Source: an uncultured Lachnospiraceae bacterium (GTDB lineage: Bacteria > Bacillota > Clostridia > Lachnospirales > Lachnospiraceae). Taken from it: a DNA stretch of 36,458 nucleotides. This document shows, piece after piece, positions 23,968 through 32,831 of the stretch (position 1 is its first letter; every line of letters begins with the position of its first letter). Under the pieces are notes generated by a model that was not told the DNA's origin, did no database searches, and worked only from the letters and a program-made list of their open reading frames with translations. The stretch spans positions 1 through 36,458 of the forward strand of contig CANRGB010000018.1 of NCBI GenBank assembly GCA_947630005.1, written 5' to 3'. A program made the translations under genes and the position numbers.

Positions 23968-25323
23968 TTATATCGACAAAAACGCGGGAACCATCAGGAC
24001 TACAAGTACAATACCGAGCATCAGCATCATGGGAAACAGAAGTTTTGTTCCGGCTTTTTCCCCCATCTTTCTGGCGTTGTTCTTCCGCTCCTCAAGGGAG
24101 GATGCCGCTTCCTTTTCCAGAAATTCCGCAAGTCCGCGCGACCCTTTTTTCAGATTCTGGGACAGATAGGAGCCAAGCCTTATGTACTCGGGGAGCTGGC
24201 ATCTCCGGCCAAACCGCTCATACGCTTCCGCCTCAGGTATGCCGCTTTCCATCTCGTAGCAGGCTCCCGCCATCTCTTTATAGGCGTACCCCATCTTTGC
24301 CCCCTGTTCTTTCTGATTCTGAAACGCGATTCTGGTAAAGGCTCCCCGGATCGTCAGACCGGCCCCGATCAGCATCGCCATTTTCCACATCAGATCCGGA
24401 TAATCGATCGCCAGCTGGTTTTTCCGGTTCTCCGCCTTCTGATGCACGAGCAGATCACTCCCCGCGATAATGCATGCCACCGCGAGAATCATCAGAGCCA
24501 GGACAGTCCGCGCCAGATTCTCGGACGGTCTTTCCCAGGTGATCTCTGTCCCGTCAACCTCGTCCGGCAGTCTGACTGTCTTCCCATATTTATCGCGTTC
24601 ATCCGCCGCTTTGACTCCTTTGCGGATCGACTGCAGCAGCTTTTCTTCTGCCGTCAGATCCGGAGGATATATCTTTGCGTAAGCCATGTATTCGTACTCT
24701 TTCTCCCCGCAGGTCAGCGTCGCCTGCAGTTCCACCAGAGTACCGTCCTCCTGCACATTTCCGATAATGCTTCCGTCCTCATCCACGATCCCGTAGGGAA
24801 CCGTGACCCAGTCCGCCGTGACCGCGCCGTTCTGCAGTGACTCCGGAAACACAAGAGCCTGCCTGACCTCATCCAGAGATTTATTCTTCCCCTGAATGAT
24901 CTTCTCCAGCTCTGTCACCGCCTGCGCAAACAGCTCGTCTTTTTCCTTGTTCGTGTACTTTCTCTCCTGAACCGTGATCTCCAGAGACTGTACTTCCTCT
25001 TCTCCGGCGATCTTTACATCCAGCTCCTCGTTTCTGTCTCCCTCCCCATAACCAGGTCTTTCCAGCATCTGATCCTGAAGCCTGCGCTCAGCGCCCGATT
25101 CTATAAAGAAACATACGCCCGCCGCGAGAATACCGATCACCGCAGCCGCTATCGCGAACTCTGCCTTTTTGATATAGTATTCTCTGACAGCATTCTGATT
25201 CCCCATAGACAGCGCGGTCAGTTCCTGACAAAGCTCCTGATTTCCCTTTCCCGGTTTTCCAAGCGCAAGCCTGTCAACCAGGAACATCCCCGCTTTCCGA
25301 AAAGGATTCCTTGTTTTTTTCAA
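23968..25323 (-). CDS. tadC: TadC-like inner-membrane platform protein
   Basis: A 451-aa type II secretion F-family protein. A hydrophobic helix near residues 53-72 (IAAAVIGILAAGVCFF) is followed by a large charged domain (about 75-255), then TM segments near 270-290 and 310-330, and the T2SSF core (AYERFGRRCQLPEYIRLGSYLSQNL). The last helix is MLGIVLVVLMVPAFLSI. It pairs with TadB to form the membrane platform turned by CpaF. The extra N-terminal domain is longer than in classical TadC. The start is TTG (25323), 6 nt after GAGGTG and directly after the TadB stop; no ATG fits. Confidence 0.82.
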   Translation of the reverse strand: MKKTRNPFRKAGMFLVDRLALGKPGKGNQELCQELTALSMGNQNAVREYYIKKAEFAIAAAVIGILAAGVCFFIESGAERRLQDQMLERPGYGEGDRNEELDVKIAGEEEVQSLEITVQERKYTNKEKDELFAQAVTELEKIIQGKNKSLDEVRQALVFPESLQNGAVTADWVTVPYGIVDEDGSIIGNVQEDGTLVELQATLTCGEKEYEYMAYAKIYPPDLTAEEKLLQSIRKGVKAADERDKYGKTVRLPDEVDGTEITWERPSENLARTVLALMILAVACIIAGSDLLVHQKAENRKNQLAIDYPDLMWKMAMLIGAGLTIRGAFTRIAFQNQKEQGAKMGYAYKEMAGACYEMESGIPEAEAYERFGRRCQLPEYIRLGSYLSQNLKKGSRGLAEFLEKEAASSLEERKNNARKMGEKAGTKLLFPMMLMLGIVLVVLMVPAFLSI

Positions 25324-25326
25324 CTT

Positions 25327-26151
25327 TTACACCTCAATCTGAATGATACTCCGCCCCCACAAAACCGCCGCAACGTAGACGACAAAGCAGCAGGTCATTA
25401 CAGTGATCCCCGTGACATTTCCGTACATGCTCTCGAGAAACTCCGGCGAAGTGAGCCTGACATACGCGAGGATCAGGATCGGTACCATGCTCATGACATT
25501 CTGTTCCATAACCTTCCCCGCGAGGCAGGTCTCTATCTCCGCAAGCGTTTCCTGCCGCTGCCGCATGCAGGATATCGTATTTCTGAAGATCATGATCAGA
25601 TCCCCGCCCGCGCGCTTCGCGGTCTCCACAATTTCCCCGAGACTTCTGATATCGTCAATCCCGCTTCTCTTTCCCATATCCGACAGCAGATCCTCCACAT
25701 TCCGGTTCATGGCCACCTGAGCCGACAGAAGCTGAAATTCCTGCATGATAAACGAGTCCTTTGAATAAATTTTCCTCAGCTCCTTTAATGACTCCCTGAA
25801 CGCGTTTTCAAGAGAATAACCCGCCTGAAGCGAGGCGGCCGTCATCTGTATGCCGTCAAGAAACTCTCTGCGCATCCTTTCCGCCCGCTTCTTTTTCAGT
25901 CCGGCCCGGTACTCTCTCTGAAACAGCAGAAATCCCGGGGAAAGAATCAGAAAAACGAAAACCGAGTTGAAAAACAGACAGCTGACCGCGGCGTCCAGAC
26001 CCGCGTAAAGAAACGCACACTGCGCCCATTCCTTTGCCGAAAATCTGTATTTTGTGTAATCCTGCCTTATTTCTGATATCCTGCTCTTCTGAGCTTCTGC
26101 GTATCCCGCAGCTCCGCGCGCTTTTTCAGACCTCCCTGAATTATTCCGCAT
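25327..26151 (-). CDS. tadB: TadB-like inner-membrane platform protein
   Basis: A 274-aa T2SSF-family protein. The hydrophobic pair near 45-75 (AQCAFLYAGLDAAVSCLFF, FVFLILSPGFLLF), then LDGIQMTAASLQAGYSLENA and RIAK-type helices (ETAKRAGGDLIMIFRNTI), and a C-terminal helix pair are standard. As annotated from ATG it overlaps the CpaF gene by 85 nt, which is unusual. Related proteins often begin just before DYTKYRFS, where no ATG, GTG or TTG exists here; an ATA could be used. The true start is uncertain by about 25 residues. Confidence 0.82.
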   Translation of the reverse strand: MRNNSGRSEKARGAAGYAEAQKSRISEIRQDYTKYRFSAKEWAQCAFLYAGLDAAVSCLFFNSVFVFLILSPGFLLFQREYRAGLKKKRAERMRREFLDGIQMTAASLQAGYSLENAFRESLKELRKIYSKDSFIMQEFQLLSAQVAMNRNVEDLLSDMGKRSGIDDIRSLGEIVETAKRAGGDLIMIFRNTISCMRQRQETLAEIETCLAGKVMEQNVMSMVPILILAYVRLTSPEFLESMYGNVTGITVMTCCFVVYVAAVLWGRSIIQIEV

Positions 26152-27290
26152 TCATCCGTCCCTTCCTCCTCAAACTCATACAATACCTGCGTCGCGATAT
26201 CCTGCGCAGCATTGTCATACCCGAGGATCTCGATGATCCCCAGCACCTTGCGGCTTTTGTCCCTGAGCCTCCCCAGATGTACGATAATATCGATCCCCGA
26301 GGCAATCTGCCTCCGCACCGCCGGAAGAGGCAGTTCCATACCCATCAGCACCATCGTCTCAAGCCTCAGCAGCATATCCTCCGGACTGTTGGCGTGACCG
26401 GTGGAAATTGATCCGTCATGCCCTGTGTTGAGCGCCTGCAGCAGGTCAATGACCTCGCTTCCGCGCACCTCTCCGATCAGAATTCTGTCCGGCCTCATCC
26501 TGAGGCTCGACTTGATCAGATCACGGATCGTGACAGCCATTCCTCCTTCGGAATTCGCATTGCGCGCCTCCATTCTGACCAGATTCTTCACACCCTGTAT
26601 CTGGAGCTCCGCGTTGTCCTCGATCGTGATAATACGCTCGTCGGACGGGATAAAGGAGGAGAGCGCGTTCATAAACGTCGTCTTCCCGGAGCCCGTCCCT
26701 CCCGAAATAAAAATATTGTACCCCGACTTCACCAGCTTCTTCAGAAACTCCACCGCCTCCGCGGAGACGGCCCCCCAGCGGATCAGCTGGCCGATCGTGA
26801 TCGGTTTGTCCGGAAAACGGCGGATTGTGATCACAGGACCGTTCAGCGCCACCGGAGGCATCACGATATTGACACGTGCGCCGTTTTCAAGTCTCGCGTC
26901 CACAATCGGCGTCGACTCATTCACAATCCGGTTGCATTTGGCGACGATCTGCTGCACAATATCCTCCAGTTTGCTCCCGGAAGAAAAACTGCGGTTCCAC
27001 TGGGTCAGCCTTCCTTCTCTCTCGATAAAAACCGAATCCGGACCGTTGACCATGATCTCCGTGACGCTGTTGTCGTCAATGAGGTCCTGCAGAATATCCA
27101 GACGGCGCACCGAGTTAAACAGTTCGTTTCTCAGAGCGTTTCTTCTCGAGAGCCTGATGTGCGTTTCCTGCCCCGCTTCCAGAATAATCTCGTCGATTTT
27201 CCGGTAAATCTCTTCATCCTCTATCTCCCGCAGATTGTCCAGCTGGCTCATCAGCTTTCCCCTCATTTCGGAAAATCTGTCTTTATCCAT
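26067..27290 (-). CDS. cpaF: CpaF/TadA secretion ATPase
   Basis: A 407-aa cytoplasmic AAA-type motor for pilus assembly. Walker A is GGTGSGKTT at residues 197-205, Walker B is RILIGEVRG near 269-277, and the Asp box TIEDNAELQ and His box TGHANSPEDML are present. The N-terminal domain includes SVTEIMVNGPDSVFIEREGR. The ATG at 27290 overlaps the CpaE-like stop by 8 nt and has AGGCGGAG just before it. It would hydrolyse ATP to drive TadB/TadC. Confidence 0.95.
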   Translation of the reverse strand: MDKDRFSEMRGKLMSQLDNLREIEDEEIYRKIDEIILEAGQETHIRLSRRNALRNELFNSVRRLDILQDLIDDNSVTEIMVNGPDSVFIEREGRLTQWNRSFSSGSKLEDIVQQIVAKCNRIVNESTPIVDARLENGARVNIVMPPVALNGPVITIRRFPDKPITIGQLIRWGAVSAEAVEFLKKLVKSGYNIFISGGTGSGKTTFMNALSSFIPSDERIITIEDNAELQIQGVKNLVRMEARNANSEGGMAVTIRDLIKSSLRMRPDRILIGEVRGSEVIDLLQALNTGHDGSISTGHANSPEDMLLRLETMVLMGMELPLPAVRRQIASGIDIIVHLGRLRDKSRKVLGIIEILGYDNAAQDIATQVLYEFEEEGTDECGIIQGGLKKRAELRDTQKLRRAGYQK

Positions 27291-28305
27291 CTCCGCCTTC
27301 TTCCTCCCACAGGAGCATCCGGACGAAACTGCCCATCTCACCCCATACAAGCTGCTGTACCATGTCTCTGTTTCCTTTGGAAGGCAGCTGCTGCATCGGA
27401 GGATGGATCTTCCTGGTCTTTTCCATGACATCCTGACAGTCAAGGATCTGAAGCAGTTTTTCATACTGCCTTATCTTTGCCTCGGAAAAGGCATCATCAA
27501 AAACCGGCATATAAATTTTGTCGCAGCATTTCAGAATCTGAAACAGTTCATCCACATGTCCGCCAAGATCCAGCAGGATCACATCATATTCGCAGTAATT
27601 GATAATCTCCCGCAAAAACGACAGCCACTCTTCCCCCGTGACATCCCGGATATCCATCGGCGACAAAGCCGGCGGTATATACGAAAGTTCATGAAAGTTC
27701 TGAATCACGGCATTCAGTTTGTAAACCAGATTGCCCTCCTTCTGCCTCGCGAAATAGATAAGATCGGACAGATCCGTTCTGCATGTTTCCCCGAACAGTT
27801 CCTCAAACCCGGCGTACTCCTCCAGATTTATATACAGCACCTGCTTTTTCTCCGCCAGAATCTCACCCAGCGTCAGCGCAAAAGAAGTTTTCCCTGATCT
27901 TCCAATAGGAGAATAGATCCCGTAAACCTGTGTTTTCTTCAGCGCGGAAGGCATAAGCTGAAGCTGCGGGCTCCCCACGGCATAATGCTCCATGACTTCC
28001 GCAATCAGACTGTCCGAAGACTGATACTTATACACAAACGGATATTCCTCAAGATCCTTCAGGCTCTCGCCCTCCGACAGTATGATGATCCTTCTGACCG
28101 GCAGTTCCCTGATCTCGCTGCACATCGCTTTCGTGGAGATCAGAAGAATCTCCAGCGGATTATCCTTCGCGAAATCGATCAGACTTTCCACGCTTGTAAA
28201 AGCCTGCACCTCAAAAGGCGTATTTTTCTTCTCATTCAGATAATCCATAAGACTGCAGGCATACGACGCTTCCAGATCGCAGACCGCAAATTTGCTTTTC
28301 TTCAA
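27283..28305 (-). CDS. CpaE/TadZ-like P-loop protein
   Basis: A 340-aa protein. Residues 1-110 form a receiver-like fold (KFAVCDLEASYACSLMDYL, LEILLISTKAM, RRIIILSEG), and 125-300 form a MinD/ParA-type ATPase. The P-loop is SPIGRSGKTSF near 132-142, with the Walker B-like DVILLDLGG near 240. CpaE/TadZ proteins place the pilus machine in the cell. The start is TTG, overlapping the A24 stop by 3-4 nt, with GGGGGG upstream. It is directly upstream of cpaF, as usual. Confidence 0.85.
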   Translation of the reverse strand: MKKSKFAVCDLEASYACSLMDYLNEKKNTPFEVQAFTSVESLIDFAKDNPLEILLISTKAMCSEIRELPVRRIIILSEGESLKDLEEYPFVYKYQSSDSLIAEVMEHYAVGSPQLQLMPSALKKTQVYGIYSPIGRSGKTSFALTLGEILAEKKQVLYINLEEYAGFEELFGETCRTDLSDLIYFARQKEGNLVYKLNAVIQNFHELSYIPPALSPMDIRDVTGEEWLSFLREIINYCEYDVILLDLGGHVDELFQILKCCDKIYMPVFDDAFSEAKIRQYEKLLQILDCQDVMEKTRKIHPPMQQLPSKGNRDMVQQLVWGEMGSFVRMLLWEEEGGDG

Positions 28306-28826
28306 AAAATCCCCCCTATACAGACGAGCACACCGACAAGAATCGGAACGGAAAAGCAGAATCTCGCGTGCTCATCCGCCTGCGCAAGATACGGCTTCCA
28401 TATCCCCGTTCTCCTGTACTCCCTCACATATTCCGCAAGGCAGAACATCCGCGAAAACAGATTCCGGTGACGCAGAACTAACACGAAAGCCAGAACTCCC
28501 CCCGCCAGCACCGAGCGGAGCATGCAGGAAAAACAGCCGCCAGGGCCCAGAAACGCTCCCACAACGCTCATCAGCTTAATGTCTCCCGCCCCTATCATGC
28601 GGAAATAATACAGCGGCCAAAACAATACAACCGGCAGTAAAATTCCTCCCAGAAACAGCGCCGTCCCCATAAAACCCCCTGACACAGCCTGGTATATAAA
28701 TCCCGTTCCCAGCCCGGCCAGAATCAGCGCGTTCGGAATCCTCCCCCTGTCCAGATCACACAGCACCGCTGCCTGAACAACCAGCAAAAGTGATAGTATC
28801 TGTATTGCTTTCAATGATCCATACAC
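28302..28826 (-). CDS. Type IV prepilin peptidase, A24 family
   Basis: A 174-aa membrane protein and first gene of the Tad-like operon. It has about six hydrophobic helices. The catalytic pair is intact: CDLDRGRIPNALIL near residue 25 and GAGDIKLMSVVGAFLGPGG near residue 80. It lacks the N-terminal methylase domain, as in TadV-type enzymes. It would cut the leader of the Flp1 pilin and pseudopilins. I start at GTG 28826 with AGGAGGGG 4-5 nt upstream, instead of the TTG five codons earlier. The stop overlaps the CpaE-like start. Confidence 0.88.
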   Translation of the reverse strand: MYGSLKAIQILSLLLVVQAAVLCDLDRGRIPNALILAGLGTGFIYQAVSGGFMGTALFLGGILLPVVLFWPLYYFRMIGAGDIKLMSVVGAFLGPGGCFSCMLRSVLAGGVLAFVLVLRHRNLFSRMFCLAEYVREYRRTGIWKPYLAQADEHARFCFSVPILVGVLVCIGGIF

Positions 28827-29151
28827 ATCCCCTCCTGTCAAAAATTTAAAAGAACTCTGTTTTCTTTTTTTCTCACAATAAATTTTTCTGATACTTTTTG
28901 CAATGTTTTCTTATAACAAAAATTTCTAAGATGGATTTTTGTCAAAACTGACATTGAACTTTTGATTTCCTGAATTAAAGATTTGTGAAATATTTTAAAG
29001 TGATTACATTATATCATTGATTTTCAATTTGTAAACCCATTTTTACCATTTTTTTCATCTTTGTATATATTCCACAACTTTCCACGCTGCTTATTTGATA
29101 TTTTTTGTTATATATTACCATTCTATTAATTATTATCTTATTTAAATAAAT
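28827..29151. other. AT-rich leader and promoter region of the pilus operon
   Basis: A 325-bp stretch without a gene. It contains the operon promoter (29008-29035) and then about 175 nt of very AT-rich leader. I found no riboswitch core (in particular no c-di-GMP type), no operator palindrome and no small ORF with a ribosome site. Confidence 0.5.
29008..29035 (-). promoter_or_regulatory. Promoter of the Tad-like pilus operon
   Basis: TTTACA (29030-29035), 16-nt spacer, TATAAT (29008-29013). No other good promoter match lies between this point and the end of the FHA gene. Confidence 0.65.
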
Positions 29152-29238
29152 CGAACAGGAGACATTTTCCCTCCTGCTCGCCTGCGCGGCCCGCATGCTG
29201 CCTCAGCAGCTGATTTCCATATGCGGGCCTGTGCATAA
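29152..29238 (-). repeat. Terminator-linked structured repeat, copy 2
   Basis: Read on the minus strand: TTATGCACAGG, then GGCCCGCAT...ATGCGGGCC around an inner GCTGC-TGAG-GCAGC, then CAGGAG...CTCCTG. This is the best-formed copy. It lies between a strong terminator and the pilus operon promoter. Confidence 0.75.
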
Positions 29239-29243
29239 AAGAA

Positions 29244-29277
29244 GGACTGCAGGGATCAAAATGATCTCCCGCAGTCC
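29244..29277 (-). terminator. Terminator of the CdaR/PucR-like gene
   Basis: GGACTGC-A-GGG-ATCA pairs with TGAT-C-TCCC-GCAGTCC around AAA. About 14 pairs with two small bulges. The minus-strand stem continues into TTCTTTTATG. Confidence 0.8.
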
Positions 29278-29406
29278 TGCGCTTTCCTGACAGTTTTCCC
29301 GGCTGCCGCGGCTTTTACTGAACCGGCGCCGGTCTGTTCTTTACGGCCCGCATGCGACAGCAAACGGATATCTTTTTTCTCATCCGTCACACGAATATCC
29401 AAATCG

Positions 29407-30495
29407 TCACTGCATCGCCTGCTCCATATACTTCATGTAGCTCACAACCATCATCGCGATCTTAAACGTCAGAGCGTCGTCAAACGCGCGGATATCAAGC
29501 CCCGTACTTTTCTGGAGCTTTTCAAGACGGTAAACCAGCGTATTTCTGTGTATGTAGAGCTGACGCGCCGTCTCCGAAACATTCAGATTATTCTCAAAAA
29601 ACTTGTTGATCGTCGTCAGCGTCTCCTCGTCGAAGGAATCCGGCATCTTCTCCGTGAATACTTCCTTCATAAACATCTGGCACAGCGGTATCGGCAGCTG
29701 GTAGATCAGACGCCCGATGCCAAGCGTATTGTAGGCGATGATCGATTTTTCCATGTAGAAGATCTTTCCGACGTCAAGCGCCATCTTGGCCTCTTTGTAA
29801 GAACGCGATACCTGACGGATCTCATCCACGATCGTTCCGTACGCAATCCTGACATTCATCATCGCTTCTGAATTCAGCATGTCGCGCAGCATCCTCGCCG
29901 TCTCTTCAACCGTCTCGTAGCCGTCCTGCTCCTTGAGCTCCTGCACCAGAATAATACTCTTTTCATCGACCTCCGTGATAAAATCTTTGGTTCTGTTGCT
30001 GAACAGACCCTTTACGATTTCGACGGCGGCGCTGTCTTTTTCGTTTTTCGTCTCAATAATATAGACGATCCTGCGCACTTCGGTCTCAATATGAAGCTTT
30101 TTGGCACGATTATAGATATCAATCAGCAGCATGTTGTCGAGGATCAGATTCTGAATGAAATTATTTCTGTCGTACCGTTCTTTGTACGCAATGATCAGAT
30201 TCTGAATCTGGCTGACCGCGACCCGGCCGATCATATAGGCATCTTCGCTGGAACCTCTGGAAATCAAAATATATTCCAGCGTCTTTTCATCGTATATCTT
30301 GAAAAAGTGGGCGTTCTGGACAACCTGACTGTCTGCCGGTGAATTCGCGAACTGCACAATCGCCTGCGGCAGCAGATAATCCGTCGGTATTGTTGTGGCA
30401 ATCTCATTCCCTTCCACATCCATCACAGAAAAATCAATCCTTGTAATGCTGTGCAGTTCATCGATCGTGTTCTGCAAGATCTGGCTGGAAATCAT
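29407..30495 (-). CDS. CdaR/PucR-like helix-turn-helix regulator
   Basis: A 362-aa cytoplasmic protein. Residues about 1-130 resemble a sugar-diacid or PAS-like sensor domain (MISSQILQNTIDELHSITRI, FSVMDVEGNEIATT). The middle (about 140-270) matches the GGDEF-like PucR domain. The C-terminus has the HTH_30-type SETARQLYIHRNTLVYRLEKL near 310-335, followed by FDDALTFKIAMMV. Members activate carbon-catabolism genes, for example glycerate or purine use. GGGGGAAAGCTT precedes the ATG. It has its own promoter and terminator. The nearby glycogen genes may be a target, but nothing in the sequence proves this. Confidence 0.82.
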   Translation of the reverse strand: MISSQILQNTIDELHSITRIDFSVMDVEGNEIATTIPTDYLLPQAIVQFANSPADSQVVQNAHFFKIYDEKTLEYILISRGSSEDAYMIGRVAVSQIQNLIIAYKERYDRNNFIQNLILDNMLLIDIYNRAKKLHIETEVRRIVYIIETKNEKDSAAVEIVKGLFSNRTKDFITEVDEKSIILVQELKEQDGYETVEETARMLRDMLNSEAMMNVRIAYGTIVDEIRQVSRSYKEAKMALDVGKIFYMEKSIIAYNTLGIGRLIYQLPIPLCQMFMKEVFTEKMPDSFDEETLTTINKFFENNLNVSETARQLYIHRNTLVYRLEKLQKSTGLDIRAFDDALTFKIAMMVVSYMKYMEQAMQ

Positions 30496-30546
30496 AAGCT
30501 TTCCCCCTCTCTCTGAAAAATGACTGCAAAAAGTTCTGCATTGTTT

Positions 30547-30575
30547 ATAATAATTTATTCCGGAAAAAATTGCAA
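30547..30575 (-). promoter_or_regulatory. Promoter of the CdaR/PucR-like gene
   Basis: TTGCAA (30570-30575), 17-nt spacer, TATTAT (30547-30552). Confidence 0.6.
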
Positions 30576-30584
30576 CGTCAATTT

Positions 30585-32570
30585 TCAGAATTTAAACACC
30601 GCGACTCCGTACGCCGGAAGATCATAGGCGAATGAATACGGTCTTCCGTCGCATTCGCTCTTCTCCGCCTTGTAAACGACCGGCTGCTCTTTCCCGCTTC
30701 CGCCGTACTCTTTCGCGTCGCTGTTCAGAACAAGTTTGTACTGTTTCTTTCTCGGCACACCGACACGGTAATCCGGCCGCGCGACCGGCGTGAAATTTAT
30801 CACAAACAGCAGGTTGCTCTTTTTGTCCGGAGAATGTCTCACAAAACTGAATATACTGCGGGAATTATCGTCCGCGTTGATCCATTCAAACCCGTCCGGC
30901 TCGCAGTCCGCTTTGTACATTGCCGGCGTCCTCTTATAGAGATGGAGCAGCGCCGCCACATAATTCTGCAGCTGCTGATGCTTCTCCTCCTCAAGCAGAT
31001 ACCAGTCAAGCTCTCTCGCCTCGCTCCACTCCTGGAACTGTGCGAAATCCTGCCCCATAAACAGCAGCTTTTTGCCCGGATGACCGAACATAAAGGAATA
31101 GCCCGCCTTCAGATTCGCGAATTTATCATCATAGAGACCGGGCATCTTATTGATCATGGAACATTTCAGATGCACAACCTCGTCATGGGACAGCACGAGA
31201 ATATATTTTTCGGAGTACGCGTACGTCATCGCAAAGGTCATCTTGTTGTGATTATACTGTCTGAAATACGGATCCAGCTTCATGTATTCAAGGAAATCAT
31301 GCATCCAGCCCATATTCCATTTCATCGTAAATCCAAGTCCGTCGTCCTCCGGTTTTCCCGTCACCTTCGGCCATGCCGTGGATTCCTCCGCGATCATCAT
31401 GATCCCCGGAAGCCTTCCTGTCAGCACGCTGTTCAGATGCTTGAAAAATTCAATCGCCTCGAGATTCTTGTTCCCGCCGTATATATTCGGCACCCACTGG
31501 CCGTCTCTTCTGCCGTAGTCCAGATACAGCATCGAGGCCACCGCGTCCACGCGCAGTCCGTCCGCGTGGAACTGCTCAAGCCAGAAGATCGCGTTCGCGA
31601 TCAGGAAATTCTTGACCTCATTCTTTCCATAGTCAAAAACTTTCGTGCCCCAGTCCGGATGCTCTCCCTTTCTGGGATCCGCGTATTCGTACAGGCAGGT
31701 TCCGTCAAACTCGGAAAGTCCCTGCGCGTCTCTCGGAAAATGAGCCGGCACCCAGTCCAGAATCACGCCGATCCCGCTGCGGTGCATATAATTCACAAAA
31801 TACGCGAAATCCTCCGGCGTCCCGTAACGCGAGGTAGGCGCGAAATATCCGGTCACCTGATACCCCCAGGAGCCGTCAAACGGATGCTCCGCGATTCCCA
31901 TCAGCTCGACATGCGTATAGCCCATCTTCTTTACATAGGCGGCAAGCTCCTTCGCAAATTCCCGGTAATTGTAATACCCCGGCTCGTCCTCCGCGTGCGG
32001 ATGCTTCTTCCAGCTTCCCGGATGTACCTCGTAGATTGCCACCGGACTCTTATCCTGATCAAAAGAAGCCCTCTTCTGCATCCAGACTTCGTCGCTCCAC
32101 TTAAAGCCTGAAATATCCGCCGTCACGGAAGCTGTCCCCGGCCGGAATTCCGCTGAATTTCCGAAAGGATCCGCTTTATAAAGCTTTCTTCCGTCCTTCG
32201 TAGTGATCAGGTATTTATAGACTTCTCCTGTTCCCATTCCTTTTATAAAGGTCTCATAAATACCGATCGGCTCCAGCCTTTCCATCGGATGCGACTCCTC
32301 GTTCCACCCGTTGAAATTTCCCACCAGGTGAACCGATTCAGCATTCGGCGCCCACACCGCAAAATGCATGCCTTCCGCTTTCCTCACAACAGACGGATGA
32401 GCTCCCAGCTTCCTGAAAATATCATAATGCGTGCCCTGCCCGAACAGATACTGATCGAGCTCCGTGATAAATTCCGGCGCCTTGGAAACTGCCCTCCGTT
32501 TGCGCTCAGCCGGTTTCTCCGCGGCCTTCTTTACATCGGTTACTTCTTCTGTTTTTTTTCTTCGTGCCAT
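30585..32570 (-). CDS. glgB: 1,4-alpha-glucan branching enzyme
   Basis: A 661-aa GH13 enzyme for glycogen synthesis. Residues 1-35 are a basic Lys/Ala-rich extension not typical of the family. The CBM48 domain is at about 50-150 (FAVWAPNAESVHLVGNFNGW). The catalytic barrel follows: DWVPAHFP near 273, the nucleophile in GLRVDAVASM (D342), the acid/base Glu in MIAEEST (395-396) and the third acid in LSHDEVVH (near 484). The C-terminal beta domain is short. It would cut alpha-1,4 chains and re-attach them by alpha-1,6 bonds. It has its own promoter downstream of the amylase stop. No glgC, A or P is in the window. Confidence 0.95.
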   Translation of the reverse strand: MARRKKTEEVTDVKKAAEKPAERKRRAVSKAPEFITELDQYLFGQGTHYDIFRKLGAHPSVVRKAEGMHFAVWAPNAESVHLVGNFNGWNEESHPMERLEPIGIYETFIKGMGTGEVYKYLITTKDGRKLYKADPFGNSAEFRPGTASVTADISGFKWSDEVWMQKRASFDQDKSPVAIYEVHPGSWKKHPHAEDEPGYYNYREFAKELAAYVKKMGYTHVELMGIAEHPFDGSWGYQVTGYFAPTSRYGTPEDFAYFVNYMHRSGIGVILDWVPAHFPRDAQGLSEFDGTCLYEYADPRKGEHPDWGTKVFDYGKNEVKNFLIANAIFWLEQFHADGLRVDAVASMLYLDYGRRDGQWVPNIYGGNKNLEAIEFFKHLNSVLTGRLPGIMMIAEESTAWPKVTGKPEDDGLGFTMKWNMGWMHDFLEYMKLDPYFRQYNHNKMTFAMTYAYSEKYILVLSHDEVVHLKCSMINKMPGLYDDKFANLKAGYSFMFGHPGKKLLFMGQDFAQFQEWSEARELDWYLLEEEKHQQLQNYVAALLHLYKRTPAMYKADCEPDGFEWINADDNSRSIFSFVRHSPDKKSNLLFVINFTPVARPDYRVGVPRKKQYKLVLNSDAKEYGGSGKEQPVVYKAEKSECDGRPYSFAYDLPAYGVAVFKF

Positions 32571-32740
32571 ACGCTATCTCTCCCTGCTCCAATTGCTTTT
32601 GGTATTGCCTGTTTTTGTTTCCTGCTGATCCCCGGGTCCGGCCGCTGTCCGGCCGTCCTCCGGGTCTCGTTTCACGTTTCATCCATAGTTCTTTCTGCCG
32701 CCCTGCAGTTCAGGGCATGAATGTTTACTTAATATACTCT

Positions 32741-32769
32741 ACTATATCCATTTTTACTATATTTTTCAA
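32741..32769 (-). promoter_or_regulatory. Promoter of glgB
   Basis: TTGAAA (32764-32769), 17-nt spacer, TATAGT (32741-32746). A leader of about 160 nt follows. Confidence 0.7.
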
Positions 32770-32831
32770 TCTTTTCTTCTAAAATTTGGTTATTATTTGT
32801 TATTTTACTGTTTACGCATGCGCTGCATCTT

